This document shows positions 14,310 to 26,602 of a stretch of 64,000 nt of DNA, piece after piece (positions within the stretch are counted from its first letter, which is position 1; the number at the start of each line of letters is the position of its first letter). The notes under the pieces are model-generated. The model ran no database searches. It was given only the letters and a program-made list of their open reading frames with translations, and was not told the origin of the DNA. Where the stretch lies: the NCBI GenBank assembly GCA_003255025.1, contig QANY01013250.1, forward strand, positions 2,093,023 through 2,157,022. The letters are read 5' to 3'. The position numbers were made by a program, and so were the translations under genes. The stretch is from Datisca glomerata (lineage: Eukaryota > Streptophyta > Magnoliopsida > Cucurbitales > Datiscaceae).

Positions 14310-16234
14310 TTATTGTAAGTATTTTTGTATCCAATAACCTTTGTACTTCAATTTTAAAATTAGCACACTCCTCAATTGTATGCCCAACACCTTCTCATGA
14401 AACAAGAAATCAAAGTCATATATATGCTTCTTAAAAAGGCCTTCATCATCTAAGCGTGTTGGGTAGATGTACTGCACTTTAGAAAGAAGATGAAAAAGTA
14501 ATTCTATTGACGTGCTCACATCTGCCACATCCTTTTTTTCATATGAAAAATATTTCTCAATTCCGTTTACAGTAGGATTCTCATGATTTGGTAGAGGGTT
14601 AGAATTGATATCTAGGTTCACATTAACCTTTTTGAAATTCAACGATCCAGCCTTGATCAATGCGTGTACTCTACCTTTTAATGTCATGCAATTCTCAGTT
14701 GAATGTACAACTGCCCTAGCATGACAATCACAGTGAGCAGTTAGATCATACCACATTGGGTATGGTGGCTGGAGAGGTTTATAAGAAATTGGCACCAATT
14801 GATTATTCCACATCAATTGTGGTAAGAGTTCCGTATATGACATGAGGATTGGATCATATTGGAAAAAATGTTGATTATTTCTATTTTTCACTCAGAGGCT
14901 GATCAGCCTGACCAACATTTTGCTGGTGAGTCGGTGGTCTGAAACCGGGTCTTAGGTTGTTTTCAAATATTGATTGTTGAGAGTGATAATTGTACGAAAT
15001 TTGTGAGGTATTTGCCACATATGATGTCACAGATTTGGGCCCTTCACTATATTTTGAAAATCCCAGCCTCGGGTTCGTAGCTTATGATGAGTAGCCAAAA
15101 TTGATCGTCTATACATCCCATCCTTTTCGCTTTAACGATGGCCCCTTTTTTTACGGATGATGTATCTGATGCGACTTCCGAAATTCTTCCATTCCTTACC
15201 CCATACTCAATCCTTTCACCAATCATTATAATCTCAGATAAGTTGTTTGAAACGTTTCCAATCATCCTATCATAGAATGAAGATCTCAAGGTGTTAATAA
15301 ATATTACAGCCATCTCCTTTTCTAACAATGAGGTGTACCTGAGCAGCTAATTCCTTCCACCTTTGTTCTTGTTCTTTAAAACCTTCAGTATGCTTTTTCT
15401 CCATCCTTTGTAGATCTAGACGATCAAGAGTCATGTCTATATTGTACTTGTATTGTCTTAAGAAAACATCAGCTAAATCTTTCCACCTCTGCATATGTTG
15501 GTTATCCAATTGGATATACCATCGAGATGCAACCCCCATCAAGCTATCTTGAAATAAATGAATTAGTAGTCTATCATCATTTGCACAAGCAACCATCTTT
15601 CTGCAGTACATAATAAGATGACTTCTCGGGCATGTACTACCATCATATTTTTCAAAATCAGCTAGTTTGAATTTGTGCGAGATGGTTACATCCGGGACCA
15701 AACATAATTAGGTCGCATCAATGGTACCATATATATCTAACCCTTTAATGGCGCGTAATCTCTCCTCTAGAAAGTCTAGCTTATCTTTCGACAGTGGGTC
15801 TTTGCTTGGTTTGGTAGCAGGCCTCTGCATCATTGGTTCATCAACATCAGGTATGATGATTTGCTCATTAGCGAGTTCGCCTTGTGGAGTGAAAGCTTGG
15901 TTGTGACCAGGTGCCATTGTGGATGGGTTGTACCCAATTTTTCCTGTCTGCATTGGATACTTGGAAATGGATAATGCTGGATATTTACAGGTAGTGAGGC
16001 ATGCTGAAACTGGTAAGTTTGATGACGTTGATAGGGTGGAGTGAACCCAAGAGGGTAAGGTGGAGTATCGTATGGCAGTTGATTTTGTGATGATTGAGCC
16101 CCTTGCGGATCTTCAAGACAGGTTTTTCCCTTACTAGCGGTGAGGAGTTCCATAACTCTGGCCATTTGCTCATTTAGCTCCTTAATTTCTTCTTTCATTT
16201 CCTCTCGCGATTACTCTCTTTCTTGCTCGTCCAT
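14310..16234 (-). pseudogene. Gag polyprotein remnant
   Basis: The likely gag start codon is at 16234. Its eighth codon is a stop (TAA), after which the frame continues with a charged helix (residues around KELNEQMARVMELL). Downstream pieces include FEKYDGSTCPRSHL and the capsid region with DSLMGVASRWY and FLRQYKYN (15701-15294). A later segment (14891-14310) has PMWYDLTAHCDCHA and HSTENCMTLK, a recurring zinc-knuckle-like region between gag and protease. Several frameshifts separate the pieces. Confidence 0.8.
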
Positions 16235-16569
16235 GACCCTAACCTGAACCCGCGTTCGATAGGGATGTCAGAGTTGACAGACTATCTTTGAAAAGTTTTC
16301 TTAAGAAAAAGAATGATAAAGCAATGAGAATATATATTTTGCTAATAAAAAAAGAAGAAATAATAATAATGATGAAAGTAAATTTATGCATGAGAAATGA
16401 TACTGCGCAAAGTGAATATCCAAAAGTACTCAATTTTATTCAATCAATAGAGCCATCCACTACATTTGAGTATGTAGAAGTCAATTACTACTCCGCAATA
16501 TGAGTTTATACAAAATGACCAAAATCTCCATTGATTTCTTTTAAAAACTTAGACAAGTTCTCCCCATTA

Positions 16570-17200
16570 GGATGGATGGAGAAAACACTTTTTTTTTTAA
16601 AAATGAGGCTTGTTCCGCCAAATTGCTCGCTTTCATAACCACACCTTTAAGCCATTCCATAGCTTACCCGGATTGTTGTCGAATCAAGTCGTGCTCTTGT
16701 TGTATATGGCTATTGAGCAATGTTTGCTTAAAGGGTTTTCATGGTCACCATTGGTAATCATATCTTAGTGAGTCGCCATTAGCATCATTGTTTCGTGCCA
16801 ATTTGTCTGTCACGTTCTGATACGCTCTAACTTGGTGCTCAAGGCTTGCAATGACTTTCAATGTTCTTCACTATCATTTGGTGACTCGGTCTTCCTAACT
16901 TTTTTATTCTCTAAATCAACTTATAAATTATTAATGATTCATCGTAATAAGTCATATTGTTCTTCTAACTCAACAATGTACGCATTCTTCTTATAAAAAA
17001 TGTACGCATTCTTCTCGAGTAATGTCCATTATGAATTCGAGGAAGATGGCGCAATGGCATTTCCTTGTAGACCTCCAGCTGAAATCATATTCCACCTGAT
17101 GTCTATAGCCTTGGTTTTAGGTTTCCCATGGTCCGCCTATTTCAAGAATTCTTTCATCACTATAGCCTTGCCCCCCACAGCTTACTCCAAACACTTGTAG
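16570..17200 (-). pseudogene. Pre-gag coiled-coil ORF remnant
   Basis: Minus-strand fragments such as VELEEQYDLLR and LEHQVRAYQNVTDKLARNN have the heptad, charged composition of the extra ORF found ahead of gag in Tat elements. Stops and shifts break it. The assignment rests on position and composition more than on motif identity. Confidence 0.45.
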
Positions 17201-17249
17201 AGTCCACCTTTGTTTTGGGTTCATGAATAAGTTATTTGACTTGAACTTA

Positions 17250-20180
17250 GAGTTTTTGGAGTTTGGAATGACTTATATGGTTATGTCGAGGGGGAAATTT
17301 CTATGGGCACCCTAGGAATGACAGTAGGGGAGGGTTGATAAAGAACCTCTCTAACTCAAAATATGTTCTTTTGTGAGAGTCTCCTATTTTTTTTACCAGG
17401 GAGTATGATTGATAGATTATTTAACTCAAGTTCCAATATAAATTTTAATTCATAAATATTAAAATTAATACATTTTCTTTTATTTTGTAAGGAAGAATAA
17501 AACAAATATGCTTTTTTCTACGCATATAGTTAGTGAAAAATGATGATATTCTTCCGTAATTTCTCTTCATTTTTCCTAGACATGATTGTGGGTAGCGATG
17601 CAACAAAAAAATAGACTTAGCACGTCTAACGCACATACGCTTTACTAGTGATATTAAAACATTTATGTATAATGTCTTGATGATGGTTGTAAAAATCCAT
17701 ATTGGACGGATGAAGCATGATTGGATATTTTGACAAAAGTGCTTCTGATAAAGGGTTGGAGGAAAATAAACTTATACATAAAAAATACACCAACTAGTCA
17801 TGAACGGACCGTTCCTCACCACCAATCGACTGTTGAGGTTAGTAAGACCAAGAAATGAAGTTCTCACTATTGTTTTTGGATTCCAACACATCGTCGATAG
17901 ACCAGTCCTTTCAGTGGGGAGGACTTTGGACACAAGATTTGAGCAAAAAATTCTTGTATTTTGTAAGAAAATCATTCATCTTATTATCAGAGCTATATAT
18001 ATATATATATATTTACTCTTTGAGATAATGTCTAGTTATATCCTTTTGAATAATAAAAGAGAGTTGCGAGCATGATTGTAACATGTAGAAACAATTGATG
18101 AAAGGCTTTATTGATGGTTTAAAACTCAATCACTATACAATGTTTGATTTTCATCCGTGAAAAAGATCATGTTCGAGTGAAATCTTCAAGAATGTGCCTT
18201 GGAGCGTGGATGGGGGCAAGGGGGCCAAACCAAGTAAAAATTATTGTTTTTAATTTTTTATCCCTCCTCTCTTTAGTTACTTGTACCAGTATTTAATTGT
18301 TATATTTATAATTGATTCATTGTTACATTCGCTTGCATAATCATTCATTGATTGTGATTATTCATATTTCAAACACAAAAAATATGACTCATGCCTGCTT
18401 TAAAAGTATTATATCGATCATACAATTTGCACTAGAGCCTAGTGGTTAGGGGTTAACTCTCAGCGCATTGTGTTTGTGGGCAGGTGCTGGGAGAGGGATT
18501 ATTTGAAGGCGAGACAACATCCTGCTATATGACTAAGGCTTGATGGGGTCAAGTGACAGTCGGAACTTGAACATAAGTGTTTCAACTAAATAAGAGAAAG
18601 AGAGTTACGCCTCAACTACTAGCTATAATACCGGTTATTTGGCATAATCCCAAAACTTATCCCATTTTCTCACAATGATAACTAAAAAATTAGAAACCAA
18701 CATAGATAAAAGAGACAAAAGTAAATCCAACTAAGATACGACATATGAAAATAATTTCACGACCCAAAACAACCAACTCTCAAAACTCATAATCACCTCA
18801 TGAGTCGACCTCCACAACTATATATACAATTGAAATTTAAAAATAAACAATTAAAAAAATACCGTAAGCGAGTTCTTCTCACTTTTAAAAGTTAATATAA
18901 TCAAGTATTGAATTGACCATAAAGCTATTTTGTAGTTTAACTGGCCATGTCGTGAGTTAGGTCTCTCCAAACTACTAGTTTGATCTACATTCATGGCTAC
19001 TCAAGATTTGTCTAGTCATCATTGTGCTCCAAGTTGTTGCTGTGGACCGAGTTGCGCGCAAACTCGAATACAAGCTTTACAAAAAATAGAAGTACCAAAT
19101 CTCTGTGAAAAAATCATTAAGTATCAGATATAATTTTTTCTCTCATGATAAATATGTTTGTCGTAGGACTTTTATTATTATGAAATAAGTTATGGCTTAC
19201 AAAATGGAGGTAAAAATTTAATATCCATAATTTATATATATTGTTAAAAAAGATGTACTTTTGACCCCTATAAGTCGGGTTAGTTCCACTTTATATCACT
19301 CTTTAAAATCTTTCATATTAGACATCATATATGCACCAACGGTTCAATTCAAACCTTTCGCCAACTCACGTTAAGATTTTTCAGACAAAAATTAGATAAA
19401 ATGTCTAATTTAAGACGTTTGTATAAATATGAAGTCTTGAAAATTTATGAATTAAGAAATCTAAAATGGAAATAGCTGTAAACTAAAATTATTTAGTCCT
19501 GCCTGGCCGAAAGCATAAAGAGCATGCATAATGGAATTTGAGAATAAGTCAAGTGATGGTCACTAGCACCAGCTTTTACGCAAGCAGAAAACAATGACGA
19601 AGAAAATCACTATTTTACTAATAATTCTCCATAAATTTCGATGTTTACAATGGTTTTATCTATCCGCAAATAATCATTCGAAAAATAAAAGTTTAAAAAA
19701 CTATGTAATGTTGGGATTAATAATGTTTGCATTAATGAAACAAACAAAAAAGTCTTCAGAAACAGCTTGACTCTTACCTAGTCATATACGTCAATTTGTT
19801 CTTATTTTGTCTAAGAGCTTTCATACTATTCTATTGATCATCAAATTGCCAATAAGAGGGGATCTATGTCCGTATAATGTACAGACAATTTTCACGAATA
19901 TGATTACTTCCAAGAATAATGAAATATCTCTCAATTAAGGATCATTATTTAATATCGGGATATTTTTTTCGACAGGAGTTTTCATTGAACTCTCAAACAC
20001 ATTTGTTCAACTTGTTCAACACATTAGTTGAATCATTGAATACATTTATTGAACATTTTCAGCACGTCGTTGAACTCTACAACATCGATGTCGGGAAAAT
20101 AGTCATGATATTGAACAATTTTCACTCAATCAATCCAATTTAATTTGACACCATAACATATATTAGCGGCCGGCAAGATT
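17250..20180. other. Intergenic DNA between the retroelement and the first MLO
   Basis: No gene is supported. The stretch includes an AT dinucleotide run near 17994-18012 and a segment near 18428-18560 with a GCCTAGTGGTTAGGGG word that could be a decayed SINE. A dispersed repeat copy lies at 19255-19415. Confidence 0.6.
19255..19415 (+). repeat. Dispersed repeat, copy 1
   Basis: The segment with CCCCTATAAGTCGGGTTAGTTCCACTT, a middle TTTCATATTAGAC and a final AAATGTCTAATTT matches copy 2 in MLO intron 2 (20748-20915) in the same orientation. Confidence 0.65.
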
Positions 20181-20184
20181 ATTT

Positions 20185-20192
20185 TATATAAA
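20185..20192 (+). promoter_or_regulatory. Probable TATA box of the first MLO gene
   Basis: TATATAAA stands about 250 bases before the start codon. A start site near 20215-20225 would give a leader of about 215 bases. There is no direct evidence of the start site. Confidence 0.45.
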
Positions 20193-20437
20193 GCTTTGAT
20201 ATTATTATAGTATGAGAAACAAAAAATGAAATTGAAGGTTTCAACAGCCATTTCGGTCTTAACAGAAAAAAACACCATGCATTAAGACAAGACAATGCTT
20301 CTATATTACCCAATTTTAATGACGATTTAATTTACACATCAATCAATTAATACACAACCTAGATCTCTTAAGCAGTTTTTCAGTGAAGAGGTGTGTGTAA
20401 CTGCAAATTAACATTGGCTTAAAATTAAGTCAGTCAT

Positions 20438-23400
20438 ATGGCTGGGGCGACAGGAGGAAGGACATTGGAGGAAACACCAAGCTGGGCTGTTGCTTTTGTT
20501 TGTGCTGTTTTTGTTATCTTGTCTGTACTCATTGAACATTCTATTCATTCTCTCGGAAAGGTATTCTAATTTTTAATCTTAATTAGCTTCTTCTTATTAG
20601 TGTACTCAATGATTAATGAGAATATCATTCCTAATCAAATTTCTTTTTATAATTATTCACAGTGGTTTCAGAAGAAGCAGAAGAAGGCCATGATTGAGGC
20701 TTTGGAGAAGATTAAAGCTGGTAATATTATAGTTTAGAATAAATATATTTTCACCCCTATACTTTCGAGTTAGTTTCACTTTTGAACTCATGACTTCAAA
20801 AAATTTTAAACTAACTAGATCGCACAGATTTACACAAACTTCTCATACTAGACCTTTCCACCCACTTTATTAAGATTTTAGAAGGAAGTTCGACAAATGT
20901 CTAATTTGATGGAAACAAACCCTTCTGTTGTTCACTTTTGAACGTTAGAGTGCAACTGAGCTGTCAAATTCGATCTAAATGACCTATATGATGGAAGATA
21001 AGCAAACACAAAACAATTTGTCCTGTTGTTTTATCTTTTTTTAAAGAGAATGACAAGAAAAATCAACATTTCAGTTCAAACTGTAAAAATTGCCGGAAAT
21101 TTTTTTTAAATGACCGAAAATGACTGAAGTAGATAATTTATTTACAAAAATTATATAAATATAAATAAATTATTTACATTATTCTGGTGGTATTAAAAAC
21201 GTTTTCTGGCTATTTTTGAAGTTTGAGCTGAAAATTGATCATTTTTGCAGTCCCTTTTTTTGCTCTTGATCTTGGGCGTTAAAATCAGAATGGACAGCTC
21301 ACATCAACTTCTCATCTGCAGTTGAGCTTCCAACAATAGAGGATTCGACTCTAGTTTGTTACGTATAATATAAATGCAAGGTTTAAGTTTAAAATATAGC
21401 TGATTCCAAATACAAGTGTCAAAAGTGTGTTTTTACCTTAGAATTTCCAATCAATTAAATCAATTAATTATTAAGTATCTGATTATATATATTATATGAT
21501 CATTGGGATGATATTGTGCATTTGGAAGAGCAGAGCTGATGCTATTAGGATTTATATCACTACTACTGACGGTTGGAACGAGTTTGATATCGAGAATATG
21601 CATCCCTTCCAAATATGGAGACACCATGCTTCCATGCAACAAGATTATTCATCTTGATGACAAAGAAAAAGGTAGCAGTGGATCAGAAGGTAATGACAGA
21701 AGGAGGAGGTTACTTTCTTACTCAGAAGATGTAATATGGCGCCGAGTTTTAGCAGCTGCTGATAAACCTGATCACTGCTCTACTCATGTAACTAATTCGC
21801 CTCCCCTTCTTTCCTTTTCTTTGAAGTTTGGATTCAATTAGAATTCAGCTTACATTTAATTAGCTTTGATTTGATTTTTTGAGAATTTTAGGAAGGGAAA
21901 GTAGCTTTGATTTCGGAATCGGGAGTTCACCAATTGCATATTTTTATATTCGTGCTGGCTGTCTTTCATGTCTTCTTCAGTGTCCTTATCATGGTTCTTG
22001 GACGGGCTAAAGTGCGTTCGTCACGTTCCATTTGCTTTTCATTATGAGTTATAAAACTAAGTGATATACATATGTCTAATTCATGAACTATGAACAGATG
22101 AAGAAATGGAAGGCTTGGGAGTCGGAAACATCTTCTTTAGAATACCAATTCACAAATGGTGATTCTTCTTTCTTCTTTGTTTCTATCTCTCTCCTAACTT
22201 TTTTATTTCATTTTTTAATCTAATTGTGCCCTTGATTAATTAAATTATATTACGAAGATCCATCAAGATTTAGGCTCACTCGTCAAACTTCATTCGTAAA
22301 GCGTCACTCTGGCTTGTCCACAATGCCTGGCATCAGATGGATAGTGAGCATTATTATTATTATGCACTCTATATAAACTGCCCGCTTTCTTTACTTGTTC
22401 ATTATATATTAGTAAGCATTTTTTATACGTTTTTTGAAAATTTCAGGTAGCATTCTTCAGGCAATTCTTTGGCTCTGTTTCAAAAGTTGACTACTTGACT
22501 ATGCGTCATGGCTTTATTAATGTAAGTGTGACAGACAATAGTTCTCCTTTTACTTTGTTTTATTTAAAAAAGTTAACCAAGCTGATGTGACAAATGCAGG
22601 CTCATTTCGCTACCAACACCAAATTTGACTTCCATAAATACATCAAGAGGTCCATGGAAGATGATTTTAAAGTGGTTGTTGGTATTAGGTCTCTCTTCTC
22701 TTTGCCTTAATTCACTGTATATCGATATTCCGCTGTATCGATTACTGTAAAGAATTACAAGAAAAAAAATGACGGGTATTAAAGATTTAGTTTAAAAAAT
22801 GACGGAAAGATTTCAAAATTGCAAGCACAAGATAGTACTAATTAATACTGCCATGCCTTCTTAGACGGGGCTGTCAAACTTAGCCTTAAGTCGGCTAGTG
22901 TAGTTGTGTGTTTAATTAATGGTCTGCTATGATTTTTTGCAGTATTCCATTGTGGACTTTTGCTGTCATCTTTCTCCTTCTAAATGTTTACAGTAAATCT
23001 CCGTCTCTATTTCTCTCTTACTATTTATATCTTGGTTGGTGATATTTCCTGATTATTTAGAATTTATTATTGGATTTTGATTTGATGCAGAATGGTATAC
23101 GCTCACCTGGTTGTCACTAGTACCACTTGTTGTAAGAGATGCTGCATTAAACTTTGGTTAATTAGCCTTTTTAATTACATTCCCGTCAACTGTTTGATAA
23201 AATGCTTGACTGACTCGGATGACTATATGTATTTGGTGTGGTTGAATTTTGAAAATGCAGATACTACTCATAGTAGGTACAAAGCTTGAGCTTATAATCA
23301 TGGAAATGGCTCAAGAAATGCATGATAGATCTACTGTTGTTAAAGGTGCTCCTGTGGTTGAACCTAACAACAAATACTTCTGGTTCAATCGACCCCAATG

Positions 23401-24255
23401 GGTTCTCTACTTAATACATTTCACATTATTCCAGGTAATTAATACAATTAGCGCTAAATCAATCTGTAATCAATATTATTGAACTATTCCAAACTTTATT
23501 CTGAATCTGTTTAATTAATTACTTCATATCAGAATGCATTCCAAGTAGCATACTTCGTTTGGATCTCTGTAAGTAGTCTCTAACTCATTGTATTTCGGAG
23601 TTAGAACAACTTCGATATGACGTAAGTACTGTTGATGAACATAAAAGTGGAAAATTAATGTTCATTTTGCAGTTTGAATTTGGGATCAGATCATGCTTTC
23701 ATGATAACTTGCCAACACTAATAATAAGGATAATCATCGGGATAGCTCAACCAATCCTTTGTAGTTATATTACCTTTCCATTATACGCTTTAATAACACA
23801 GGTTAGTCATTTATGTTAAATTATGTTATCACAAAAAGTTAAGATATTATATTAACACAACATACTAAGTATAACTGCAGATGGGATCTCACATGAAGAA
23901 AGCAATATTTGAAGAACAAACAGCTAAGGCTCTAAAGAAATGGCAAAAGACTGCAAAGCAAAGGCAGAAGATGAAGAAAGCTGGAGTAGATGTTTCTTCA
24001 GGGTTTATGAGTGGGGAAAACACACCAAGTCAAGGTACTTCTCCATTGCATTTGCTTCACAAGTATCGACCATCTAATCAATCTAATCAATCAGACCTTG
24101 AAAGTGTCCTCAACTCACCCAGATCTTATCAATCTGATACTGAGTTATCAGAGATTGAAGGTTCGAGTCATAATAGACGTGAATCAATTAAAGAACATCC
24201 ACTACAAACACACGAAGAATCACATAACATCGACTTTTCATTTGGAAAGCCTTAG
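20438..24255 (+). CDS. MLO: MLO-like seven-transmembrane protein, clade V type
   Basis: MLO proteins are plasma-membrane proteins with seven helices and a cytosolic calmodulin-binding tail. Dicot clade V members act as powdery-mildew susceptibility factors. Fourteen exons: 20438-20560, 20663-20720, 21534-21787, 21892-22011, 22098-22158, 22258-22343, 22447-22521, 22600-22688, 22943-22992, 23091-23131, 23261-23434, 23533-23568, 23673-23801, 23881-24255, giving 556 aa. Family words include [52 protein letters not shown] and [13 protein letters not shown]. The calmodulin-binding helix ([14 protein letters not shown]) covers about residues 446-465. The tail ends DFSFGKP (DFSF at 550-553), the short motif reported for clade V, and [10 protein letters not shown] also fits clade V. 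Exon 13 fuses what are two exons in the second MLO. The clade call is from motifs, not a tree. Confidence 0.95.
20748..20915 (+). repeat. Dispersed repeat, copy 2 (MLO intron 2)
   Basis: This matches copy 1 at 19255-19415 through words CCCCTATACTTTCGAGTTAG, TCATACTAGACC and AAATGTCTAATTTGATGG. It lies in the 813-base intron 2 of the first MLO. Confidence 0.65.
21040..21265. mobile_element. MITE-like fold-back element in MLO intron 2
   Basis: The left end (AAAAATCAACATTTCAGTTC...) matches the reverse complement of the right end (...GAGCTGAAAATTGATCATTTTTG) over about 40-60 bases. The inner AT-rich core is itself nearly palindromic. No ORF is present. Loosely related sequence occurs near 33330-33420 and 53905-53995. 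Confidence 0.7.
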
Positions 24256-26400
24256 TTAATATATTATGGATATCCAGATTAGTTGGCTAGCTTTTGTTAT
24301 TTCATAGTTGGCTGCAATTGAATCTAAATCTTATAATTAAGAATGGGTATCCATGGCTGGCGAATGTTCATAATGAAGTAATCAAGGATGGTGGAGTCAA
24401 CAATAATTTGTTGATAAATGCTATGTAACACCATGGTGCTCGACACCACATGAGTTTTGATAGTGTATTTTGTCTCACATCACGAGAAACAGGAGGCGAA
24501 TGAGGAAAATATAAAATTTTAGTTATGAAATATGTGTGATTTCATGCCACGATGTGTTACCACGTCATAACGGTACTAAACATCATGATGCTATATAACA
24601 TTTCTTTAATTTGTTGTTTTTTTAGTAACGCTATTTAGTATCACGATGCACGACATTACTATGAAACTGTAACCCTATGTTCCAAACATATCCTAACACT
24701 AATTTTGTTTAATCTCCCTCATTACACTCTCTAACTTAACCATCGAATAAGACGATGTTAATGTTATATTTTCTTCTAAATCATCTTCATTGATTTTATT
24801 GCTAGCATTTTCTCTTCATACCTTGACGTCCTCGTCGCCTCTGCCACCACGTTAGCTCAACCCTGGGGAATTGTACACATAGTTTAAGCCTAAAGAAAGG
24901 GACAAGAAACTCGTGTGGTAACCCAGTCCCAATGGAGATTCTCCATCCTCGCTCCATGTCACCTTAAACGAGAAATGAGACATGATGAGGTTAACATATG
25001 GAGGTGGGGATGGGGATAGGTGAGGCCACCCCACCCGGACCCGACCTCATCGACATCCCTAACTATGACCTAACATTTGTCTTCTTCTATAAAGATGGAA
25101 AGAAATAGAGAGAAGATTCAAAACTACTTAATTCTTAATTAAATGGATAATCATGTTTTACTGACAATAAAAGAAAAGAAAAATAGATTACAGAAAGCAC
25201 ACTAACAACGCATATCGAACAAAAAAAAATGTGTACTTAATTATAGAGAGACAAGAGAATAAAATCCACTTTCAACGAACACAGAAGGCTACAAAAAATA
25301 GTGTAAAGTCGAGGCAACTAGCTCAATTAGCCCCAAGCATAGCATAGCATAGCACAGCAAAGCAAGCATCTTTTTAAAGTCAAAGCACATCTCCTTCTAT
25401 ATTATAGCTTTGCTGGCACAACTGCCAATACTAACTGATAAGTTTCACAATGTCTATTAATATTCTCTCTTCTCACTCATTCTTTTAAAAAATTGGTTAG
25501 TAAAACATCTGTTATGATGCTTTAAAAGATGGTCAAATTTCATTTTTATATATGGAGACCATCAAAATGTTCGTTTTGTGCTCCATTCCACTAATTATAA
25601 TAATCACAATCTTCTATTGATATTAACATTTCAAATTAGACCAACACCAAAGCTTTTATTTTCCTCTTTTTGAAGTCATTTCCTTAAATTTTAATAAATT
25701 AAATGATATGTTAAATCAACTTATAAATAATTAATATATATCTTAATAATTTAAAATTTAGTCAATTTTAGGATTATTCTTTTTTTAATAACATAAAGTC
25801 AGAGTTAATTATTACTTTGACACTTATCACATTTTTAGTTTAGGAAGGAGTGGGACATTGCATTGATTTTGACCATTTAACGGAAAATATCAATTGGGTT
25901 TACCTATGAAAGGTCTCCATCACCGGATTTACCGTTCAACTATAAATGATTCTCTTGATCAACGGTCCTGATCGCTTATACCAAACTACTAAACGACAAA
26001 ATATGAGATAGTTTCCGTATAATGCGAAAAAAATTTGATGATTTTCAAATACCAAAAATACCGAAATTATCAAATTCTCCTCTCTTTTTTTCTTTTCTTT
26101 TTTGGAATTTACCAAAAATGAGTCAAATAGAAAGAAAGAACTAGTGAAAAGACGAACGTACCCTCTCCGGCTCATAGACTGATTAAAACGCAGAAACTAC
26201 TGAGTGAAACGCTGCTATTATATATTTCTCTTCTTCACAAGTATTATACGTCTTCACAAATAGTAAATAAATACTCGTCTAACCCAGTCCTTGCACTTTC
26301 CATTCTACTTCTTCTTCTCCTTGGTCCATTTTCCCATTTTTCTTCCGCTTCCAACGCTCTTCAATCGATAAATTGGAGTTCTTAAACCCTCTCCATCAAC
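24256..26400. other. Intergenic DNA between the first MLO and the acyltransferase
   Basis: The first part holds the MLO 3' UTR and the last part (about 26250 on) the acyltransferase leader. Between them I see AT-rich sequence and a short CATAG/CACAG repeat near 25335-25370. No gene is supported. Confidence 0.6.
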
Positions 26401-26403
26401 CTC

Positions 26404-26484
26404 ATGGGTCCTCTTAACTGTGTTTTACCATCTGGGTCGTCGTTAGAAATCATGGAGGGGATGAGGACGGTTGTGGACCAGTAG
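26404..26484 (+). promoter_or_regulatory. Upstream ORF in the acyltransferase leader
   Basis: A 26-codon ORF (starting MGPLNCVLPSGSSLEIM, stop TAG at 26482) lies about 120 bases before the main start codon, in what should be the 5' leader. Such an ORF could lower translation of the main frame. Conservation in other species was not testable here. Confidence 0.45.
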
Positions 26485-26602
26485 TTCTTATACTCTGCTT
26501 CAGATTTACATTCTGGGGGTGCTGTGAACTGCTTTTTATTCACAATGGAGAGTTTTTGGTGTCTACATTGTTGATTAACGATCTTGGATTTTGTAATCTG
26601 TC

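Larger units (their letters stand above)
10720..17250 (-). mobile_element. Decayed Ty3/gypsy retrotransposon internal region (Tat/Ogre-like)
   Basis: Reading on the minus strand from high to low coordinates, the order is: a coiled-coil pre-gag ORF remnant (about 17200-16570), gag (16234-14310), protease (13615-13358), reverse transcriptase (about 11950-11400) and RNase H (about 11400-10780). Integrase is missing, apparently lost by a deletion at the 10.7-10.8 kb junction. An ORF upstream of gag and a long repeat-bearing 3' region are features of the Tat lineage. Frames are interrupted many times, so the element cannot move by itself. Confidence 0.85.

Noticed and set aside
18428..18560. tRNA-derived SINE
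   Set aside because: GCCTAGTGGTTAGGGG resembles an A box, but no B box at the right distance and no defined ends were found, so it is left as a remark only.
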